Below are positions 55,758 through 61,025 of a stretch of 61,025 bases of DNA, piece after piece (position 1 is the stretch's first letter; each line of letters starts with the position of its first letter). Source of the stretch: Caballeronia mineralivorans PML1(12) (GTDB lineage Bacteria > Pseudomonadota > Gammaproteobacteria > Burkholderiales > Burkholderiaceae); the NCBI RefSeq assembly GCF_001028175.1, contig NZ_AEJF01000179.1:1-61025 (forward strand), read 5' to 3'. Below the pieces are notes generated by a model. The model did not search any database. It was not told the DNA's origin and saw nothing but the letters and a program-made list of their open reading frames with translations. Position numbers and translations under genes: made by a program.

Positions 55758-55820
55758 GCGCGCGTTCCAAGCCGGATGGGCTGGAAACATCAGCTTTTCG
55801 AGGCGCCGGAGACCTACTGA

Positions 55821-57092
55821 ATGCGAATGAAGTTTGGCTTTGCCGTGACCATCGCGGCGGCGGTTGCGATGGCAACGGCGTGCAGCAAAAAGAGTGAGAA
55901 CGAGCCGGCCGCGGGGGCATCGGCGGTGCCGGAAGCATTGGCGAGCGGTGTGGGGAGTGCGGCGGCTGCGCCGGCATCGGCGGCTTCAGTGGCCGCGGCA
56001 TCTGCGCCGGCACCGGCCAGCAACGCGACGGTCGTCAAGATCGGCCACGTCGCGCCGCTCAGCGGACCGCTGGCTCATCTCGGGCAGGACAACGAAAACG
56101 GCGCGCGGCTGGCCATCGAGGAGATCAGCGCGCAGGGGCTGACCATCGACGGTCACGCGATCCATCTGGAACTGGATGCACAGGACGATGCCGCCGATCC
56201 CAAGAAGGGTATTGCAGCGGCGCAGCAACTGGTGGCGGATCACGTGGTGGCCGTCGTCGGACATTTGAATTCGGACGTGTCGATACCGGCATCGAAGATC
56301 TATAGCGACGCGAACGTGGCGCAGATCTCGGGGGCGACGACCAGCCCGGCGTTCACCCAGCAAGGTTACAAAACGACGTTCCGCGTGGTGCCGACGGACG
56401 CGCGCCAGGGGCCGGTGCTCGCGACCTATGCGCTCAAGACGCTGCACGCGAAAAAGATCGTGGTCGTCGACGACGCCAGCCTCTACGGCCGGGGTCTCGC
56501 GAACGAGTTTGCCAAGGCGGTGGTAGCGGGCGGCGGCCGGATCGCCGGTCACGAAGTGACGAGCGAAAAGGCCAAGGACTTCAAGGCGATACTGAACAAG
56601 ATCAAGCGCGTCCAGCCAGACGTGGTGATGTTCGGCGGCATGGACGTGACTGGCGGACCGTTTGCGAAGCAGGCAGCAGCGCTTGGCCTGAGGGCAAAGA
56701 TTCTTGGCGGCGACGGCATATGTACCGCTGACATGGCCACGCTCGCGGCCAACGCAGCGCCGAACGTGATGTGCTCGGAACTGGGTGTGGACGCGTCGAA
56801 GCTGGACAAGGGCGGGGATTTCGCGCAGCGCTACGCAGCCCGTTTCCATTTACCGGTCCAGAGCTATGCGCCGTTCACCTATGACGCCGTGTACGTGATC
56901 GTCGACGCCATGAAGCGGGCGAATTCGATAGAAGCGCCCAAGGTCCTTGCCGCGATTTCGTCGACGGATTTCAATGGCCTGACGGGTCACATTGCATTCG
57001 ATGACAAAGGCGATTTGAAAGGCGGCGGCGCGATCACGCTAATCGATTTTAAGGATAACAAGAAGAACGTCATTGACGTCATTACGCCGTAA
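55821..57092 (+). CDS. Branched-chain amino-acid-binding lipoprotein, LivK-like
   Basis: A 423-residue type I periplasmic binding protein. The signal peptide ends in a lipobox (MATAC, Cys21), so it is probably a lipoprotein. A low-complexity Ala/Pro/Ser linker of ~45 residues follows, then the LivK domain: VKIGHVAPLSGPLAHLGQDNENGARLA read in parts, QDDAADPKKGIAAAQQL, VVGHLNSDVSIPAS, ISGATTSPAFT. ATG at 55821, possibly the second ATG at 55827; GGAGACC lies before. It begins the liv cluster; the permease genes start 186 bases later. Confidence 0.92.
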   Translation: MRMKFGFAVTIAAAVAMATACSKKSENEPAAGASAVPEALASGVGSAAAAPASAASVAAASAPAPASNATVVKIGHVAPLSGPLAHLGQDNENGARLAIEEISAQGLTIDGHAIHLELDAQDDAADPKKGIAAAQQLVADHVVAVVGHLNSDVSIPASKIYSDANVAQISGATTSPAFTQQGYKTTFRVVPTDARQGPVLATYALKTLHAKKIVVVDDASLYGRGLANEFAKAVVAGGGRIAGHEVTSEKAKDFKAILNKIKRVQPDVVMFGGMDVTGGPFAKQAAALGLRAKILGGDGICTADMATLAANAAPNVMCSELGVDASKLDKGGDFAQRYAARFHLPVQSYAPFTYDAVYVIVDAMKRANSIEAPKVLAAISSTDFNGLTGHIAFDDKGDLKGGGAITLIDFKDNKKNVIDVITP

Positions 57093-57278
57093 ACCCTGAG
57101 CTGCAGCGCCGCGCGGCGAATGCACACTTGGTTGGGCAAGCCCTCGATACGTAGTCACTTTCGGACGTTTTAGAGTTTTTTTTCAAGTACGCGCGGTGCG
57201 GTTGCGTTTTTTTCTTCCCTTCGGTTTATCGGCCAGCGATAAAGCGTAAATCTAGTCGCACGGGCTAAGGAGCCTTCA

Positions 57279-58229
57279 ATGGATATCTTCATCCAGCAGA
57301 TTCTCAACGGGCTGGTGCTAGGCAGCGTCTACGCCATCATCGCGTTGGGTTACACGATGGTGTACGGGATTCTCGGCATCATCAACTTCGCTCACGGTGA
57401 CGTGCTGATGGTCGGCGCAATGGTCGCGCTGTCCGCCATCGGCGTCATGAGTAATCACTTTCCGGGCATGCCCCACGCGCTGATGCTGGTCATCGCGCTG
57501 TTGGTCGCCGCAGTCGTCTGCTCGGTGGTCGGCTACACCATCGAACGCGTGGCTTACCGGCCTTTGCGTAAAGCGCCGCGCCTTGCTCCGCTGATCACGG
57601 CTATCGGCGTATCGATTCTTCTCCAGACGCTCGCCATGATGATCTGGGGCCGCAATCCGCTGGCCTTCCCGCAACTGCTCCCGACCGATCCGATCAACGT
57701 GATCACCGCGACCGCCGACCGTCCGGGCGCCGTCATCTCGATGACGGAAATCGTGATCATCGTGGTCGCGTTCATTGTGATGGGCGGCCTGCTGCTGCTC
57801 GTACACAAGACGAAACTCGGCCGCGCGATGCGCGCCATTGCCGAGAATCCGGGCGTCGCGAGCCTGATGGGGGTGAACCCGAACTTCGTGATCTCCGCGA
57901 CCTTCATGATCGGCTCCGCGCTCGCCGCGCTCGCCGGCGTGATGATCGCCTCCGAATACGGCAACGCGCACTTCTATATGGGTTTCATCCCCGGCTTGAA
58001 AGCGTTCACGGCCGCGGTGCTCGGGGGTATCGGCAACCTGGGTGGCGCGATGGTGGGCGGCGTGCTGCTCGGCCTGATCGAACAGCTTGGGGCCGGGTAT
58101 ATCGGCAATCTGACAGGCGGTGTGTTCGGCAGTAACTACCAGGACGTGTTCGCGTTCATCGTGCTGATCGTCGTGCTGGTGTTCCGTCCGTCCGGCCTGC
58201 TCGGCGAACGTGTCGCAGATCGCGCTTAA
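57279..58229 (+). CDS. livH: Branched-chain amino-acid ABC transporter permease LivH
   Basis: A 316-residue inner-membrane permease with about eight segments. Blocks: QQILNGLVLGSVYAIIALGY at the start, GMVYGILGIINFAHGD-type text (TMVYGILGIINFAHGDVLM), YRPLRKAPRLAPLITAIGVS, and LGGIGNLGGAMVGGVLLGL. It follows the livK-like gene by 186 bases with AAGGAG before the ATG, and precedes livM by 15 bases. Confidence 0.95.
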   Translation: MDIFIQQILNGLVLGSVYAIIALGYTMVYGILGIINFAHGDVLMVGAMVALSAIGVMSNHFPGMPHALMLVIALLVAAVVCSVVGYTIERVAYRPLRKAPRLAPLITAIGVSILLQTLAMMIWGRNPLAFPQLLPTDPINVITATADRPGAVISMTEIVIIVVAFIVMGGLLLLVHKTKLGRAMRAIAENPGVASLMGVNPNFVISATFMIGSALAALAGVMIASEYGNAHFYMGFIPGLKAFTAAVLGGIGNLGGAMVGGVLLGLIEQLGAGYIGNLTGGVFGSNYQDVFAFIVLIVVLVFRPSGLLGERVADRA

Positions 58230-58244
58230 CAGGGGAGACCAAGC

Positions 58245-59414
58245 ATGACTTCAATTCAACCGATCGAGCCGTCGACCACGCTCATCCCTGAAAAAAAGAC
58301 CGCGAAGAACTACGCCGTCACGGTGCTGGTCGCCGCGCTCGTGGTCCTCGCGCCAATGCTGATTGGCGCGGCCGGTGGTAATTACTGGGTCCGCGTACTC
58401 GACTTCGCGATGCTGTACGTGATGCTCGCGCTGGGCCTGAACGTGGTGGTGGGTTTCGCCGGGCTGCTGGACTTGGGCTACATCGCGTTCTATGCGGTGG
58501 GCGCTTACGTGGCTGCGTTGCTGTCCTCGCCGCAACTGACCACGCAGTTTGCGTGGATTGCGCAGCTGTTCCCCAACGGCCTGCATACGCCGATCTGGGT
58601 CATCGTGCCCTGCGCGATGGCGCTGGCGGCCACCTTCGGCGTGCTGCTCGGTGCGCCGACGCTGCGTCTGCGCGGCGACTACCTGGCTATCGTGACCTTG
58701 GGCTTCGGGGAAATCGTCCGGATCTTCATGAATAACCTGGATCGTCCGGTCAACATCACCAACGGACCGAAGGGGATTACCGGCATCGATCCGGTGAATG
58801 TGGGCGGCTTCAGTCTCGCGCAGACGCACGAATTCCTCGGTTTGAAGTTTCCGACCGTGTACCTGTATTACTACCTGTTCGTGCTGTGTTCGCTGTTCGT
58901 GATCTTCGTCTGCGTGCGCTTGCAGCATTCGCGGATCGGACGGGCGTGGGCCGCAATTCGGGAAGACGAAATTGCCGCGAAGGCGATGGGCATCAACACT
59001 CGCAACGTGAAGCTGCTGGCCTTCGCCATGGGCGCGTCGTTTGGCGGTTTGTCGGGCGCGATGTTCGGCGCGTTCCAGGGGTTCGTATCGCCGGAATCGT
59101 TCACGTTCTGGGAATCGGTCGTGGTGCTGGCGTGCGTGGTGCTCGGCGGCATGGGCCACATTCCGGGGGTGATTCTCGGCGCGGTATTGCTCGCCGTGTT
59201 CCCCGAGTTCCTGCGCTCGACCATGGGCCCGTTGCAGAACTTCATCTTCGGCCATGAGATCGTCGATACGGAAGTCATTCGCCAGTTGCTCTACGGCCTC
59301 GCGATGGTGCTGATCATGCTGTATCGCTCGGAAGGCCTGTGGCCGTCGCCGAAACACGAAGACAAGATCGCAAAAATTGCGAAACGCGCTGGCAAGAAGC
59401 CGGTGCGCGCCTGA
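58245..59414 (+). CDS. livM: Branched-chain amino-acid ABC transporter permease LivM
   Basis: A 389-residue inner-membrane permease, partner of LivH. Blocks: MLYVMLALGLNVVVGFAGLL, LGYIAFYAVGAYVAALL, PTLRLRGDYLAIVTLGFGEI, and VVLACVVLGGMGHIPGVILGA. The polar N-terminus and Lys-rich C-terminus are cytoplasmic. GGGGAGACC precedes the ATG. Confidence 0.95.
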   Translation: MTSIQPIEPSTTLIPEKKTAKNYAVTVLVAALVVLAPMLIGAAGGNYWVRVLDFAMLYVMLALGLNVVVGFAGLLDLGYIAFYAVGAYVAALLSSPQLTTQFAWIAQLFPNGLHTPIWVIVPCAMALAATFGVLLGAPTLRLRGDYLAIVTLGFGEIVRIFMNNLDRPVNITNGPKGITGIDPVNVGGFSLAQTHEFLGLKFPTVYLYYYLFVLCSLFVIFVCVRLQHSRIGRAWAAIREDEIAAKAMGINTRNVKLLAFAMGASFGGLSGAMFGAFQGFVSPESFTFWESVVVLACVVLGGMGHIPGVILGAVLLAVFPEFLRSTMGPLQNFIFGHEIVDTEVIRQLLYGLAMVLIMLYRSEGLWPSPKHEDKIAKIAKRAGKKPVRA

Positions 59415-59439
59415 GCCCCCGAGCAGCGGAGAAAACACA

Positions 59440-60216
59440 ATGAGCGATAAACCCATTCGACTGTCCGTGAAGGGCGTGAACAAGCGCTTCGGCGGCTTGC
59501 AGGCACTGGCCGAAGTCGGCCTTCAAATCAAGGAAGGCGAAATTTACGGCCTGATCGGCCCGAACGGCGCGGGCAAGACCACGTTCTTCAACGTGATCAC
59601 GGGCCTGTACACCCCGGATTCGGGCGAGTTCATACTGGACGGCGCGCCTTACACGCCGACCGCCGTGCACCAGGTGGCGAAGGCGGGCATTGCGCGCACC
59701 TTCCAGAACATTCGTCTGTTCGGCGGCATGACAGCGCTCGAGAACGTGATGGTCGGACGCCACGTGCGCACGAAACACGGTCTGATCGGTGCGGTGCTGC
59801 AGACGCCGTCGGAGCGTCGGGAAGAGAAGGGAATCAAGGAGCGCGCGCTGGAGTTGCTCGAGTACGTGGGCGTGCTGCAATACGCGGACTACACATCGCG
59901 CAATCTGTCGTACGGGCACCAGCGCCGCCTGGAAATTGCGCGGGCGCTCGCCACCGATCCGAAGCTGCTCGCACTCGATGAACCCGCCGCTGGCATGAAC
60001 GCGACGGAAAAGGTCGAGCTCACGCGACTGCTCGACAAGATTCGCAGCGACGGGCGCACCATCTTGTTGATCGAACACGATGTGAAACTGGTGATGGGAT
60101 TGTGCAACCGGATGACGGTGCTCGATTACGGCAAGGTGATCGCCGAGGGTCTGCCGCAGGACGTGCAGAAGGATCCGAAGGTGATCGAGGCTTATCTCGG
60201 GGCAGGGGTTCACTGA
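59440..60216 (+). CDS. livG: Branched-chain amino-acid ABC transporter ATPase LivG
   Basis: A 258-residue ATPase. Walker A GPNGAGKTTFFN, Q-loop FQNIRLFGGMTALENVMVG, signature LSYGHQRRLEIARAL (the Tyr variant usual in LivG), Walker B LLALDEPAAGMN, switch His in LIEHDVKLV. CGGAGAAAAC precedes the ATG. Its stop shares one base with the livF start (TGATG). Confidence 0.96.
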   Translation: MSDKPIRLSVKGVNKRFGGLQALAEVGLQIKEGEIYGLIGPNGAGKTTFFNVITGLYTPDSGEFILDGAPYTPTAVHQVAKAGIARTFQNIRLFGGMTALENVMVGRHVRTKHGLIGAVLQTPSERREEKGIKERALELLEYVGVLQYADYTSRNLSYGHQRRLEIARALATDPKLLALDEPAAGMNATEKVELTRLLDKIRSDGRTILLIEHDVKLVMGLCNRMTVLDYGKVIAEGLPQDVQKDPKVIEAYLGAGVH

Positions 60217-60953
60217 TGGCTACGACCAATGGCGCGAACGGCGCAGCAATGTTGAAGATCAAGGGGTTGCAGGTCAGCTATGGCGGCATTCACGCCGTCA
60301 AGGGCGTGGATCTGGAGGTCGGCAAGGGCGAACTCGTGACGCTGATCGGCGCGAACGGCGCGGGCAAGACGACCACGATGAAAGCCATCACGGGCCTGAA
60401 GGCGTATTCGGCTGGCGATATTGAATACATGGGCCAGTCGATCAAGGGCGTGCCGTCGCATGAATTGCTCAAGCGCGGCCTCGCGATGGTGCCGGAAGGG
60501 CGGGGCATCTTTGCGCGCATGTCGATTCTTGAAAACATGCAGATGGGCGCGTATTTGCGTAGCGACAACGACGAGATCCAGAAGGACACCGACCGCATGT
60601 TCGGCTTCTTTCCGCGGCTGAAGGAGCGGGCGTCGCAGTATGCGGGCACGTTGTCGGGCGGTGAACAGCAGATGCTGGCAATGGCGCGGGCTTTGTTGTC
60701 GCGGCCGAAGCTGCTGCTGCTCGATGAGCCGTCGATGGGTCTCTCGCCGATCATGGTGGAGAAGATCTTCGAAGTGGTGCGCGAGATTTCGAGCGAAGGG
60801 CTGACGGTGTTGCTGGTGGAGCAGAACGCGCGGCTGGCGTTGCAGGCAGCGAATCGCGGATACGTGATGGATTCGGGTCTGGTCACCATGTCGGGCGACG
60901 CCAAGACCATGCTCGACGATCCGAAGGTTCGGGCGGCTTACCTGGGCGAATGA
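60216..60953 (+). CDS. livF: Branched-chain amino-acid ABC transporter ATPase LivF
   Basis: A 245-residue ATPase, partner of LivG. Walker A GANGAGKTTTMK, signature LSGGEQQMLAMARAL, Walker B LLLLDEPSMGLSP, switch region VLLVEQNARLAL (Gln in place of His, as usual in LivF). An internal ATG at residue 13 would start at the conserved MLKIKGLQVSYG; the upstream ATG is chosen because of the TGATG coupling. Confidence 0.96.
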   Translation: MATTNGANGAAMLKIKGLQVSYGGIHAVKGVDLEVGKGELVTLIGANGAGKTTTMKAITGLKAYSAGDIEYMGQSIKGVPSHELLKRGLAMVPEGRGIFARMSILENMQMGAYLRSDNDEIQKDTDRMFGFFPRLKERASQYAGTLSGGEQQMLAMARALLSRPKLLLLDEPSMGLSPIMVEKIFEVVREISSEGLTVLLVEQNARLALQAANRGYVMDSGLVTMSGDAKTMLDDPKVRAAYLGE

Positions 60954-60982
60954 GGGGGCGAGTGACGTTGCGTTGATGAATG

Positions 60983-61020
60983 AAAAAGCCGCATGCCTTT
61001 GAGGGGCATGCGGCTTTTTT
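60983..61020. terminator. Rho-independent terminator of the liv cluster
   Basis: A 15-base stem: 60983-60997 (AAAAAGCCGCATGCC) pairs with 61005-61019, loop of seven, T-run following. Confidence 0.93.
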
Positions 61021-61025
61021 AATGC

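Larger units (their letters stand above)
55355..55820. other. Region between ispH and the liv genes
   Basis: 466 bases. It holds the ispH terminator (55410-55450), a block of nested inverted repeats at 55624-55684, a promoter candidate (55730-55757) and the livK-like ribosome binding site. A 124-codon frame across it shows no family features. Confidence 0.55.

Noticed and set aside
55456..55830. 124-codon frame before the livK-like gene
   Set aside because: Overlaps nested hairpins and the promoter candidate; composition is not protein-like.

Overview
The window is about 61 kb of GC-rich chromosomal DNA. It looks like a member of the Burkholderiaceae, probably Paraburkholderia, Caballeronia or Burkholderia. 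The reasons are the gene orders ribF-ileS-lspA-coaBC-dut, clpS-clpA, rpmB-rpmG-radC and fkpB-ispH, the many 4-base start/stop overlaps, and the protein sequences themselves. The assignment rests on recalled family patterns, not on a search. I see no tRNA, rRNA, CRISPR array, insertion sequence or prophage.

Layout. 0-2 kb: the 3' part of an AspT-type transporter and an aldo/keto reductase. 2-9 kb (minus strand): a small exported Rap1a/Tai-like protein, a four-gene peptide/nickel-type ABC transporter whose two ATPases are fused, and a cupin. 9-13.4 kb (minus): a lone EF-G gene, a DUF192 protein, a 64-residue exported His/Lys-rich protein and an RluE-type pseudouridine synthase. 13.4-19.2 kb: icd, a broken M78 (ImmA/IrrE) metallopeptidase gene, a cold-shock gene with a long leader, and clpS-clpA. 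19.3-25.9 kb: a DeoR-regulated sugar cassette (periplasmic binding protein, ATPase, permease, PfkB kinase, PF08013 protein) that would suffice to import D-tagatose and convert it to fructose 6-phosphate. 25.9-33.1 kb (minus): dut, a luciferase-like oxidoreductase, coaBC, lspA, ileS, ribF. 33.3-38.9 kb (plus): purN, an RsmB-like RNA methyltransferase, a fatty acid desaturase, nadA, nadC. 39.2-50.2 kb: an amino-acid ABC importer and the histidine utilisation genes (hutH-like, hutU, hutD, hutI, hutF, hutG). 50.3-55.4 kb: nadB, rpmG, rpmB, radC (minus), then fkpB and ispH (plus). 55.8-61 kb: a complete branched-chain amino-acid importer, livK/H/M/G/F.

How the parts work together. The hut block forms a regulon marked by three copies of a CTTGTATATACAAG-type palindrome, expected to bind the urocanate-responsive repressor HutC. 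The hutC gene itself is not in the window. The only hutH-like gene lacks the Ala-Ser-Gly triad that forms the catalytic MIO cofactor, so the first step of histidine breakdown here is in doubt. The block lies between nadA-nadC and nadB, which together make quinolinate and nicotinate mononucleotide.

The most unusual items are the MIO-less hutH-like gene in an operon without hutC, the compact D-tagatose cassette with a perfect 14-base inverted-repeat operator, the M78 peptidase gene broken by a 10-base tandem duplication plus a one-base loss, a RadC protein with Lys where the JAMM catalytic Glu is expected, and two terminators that share an almost identical 15-base hairpin tip.
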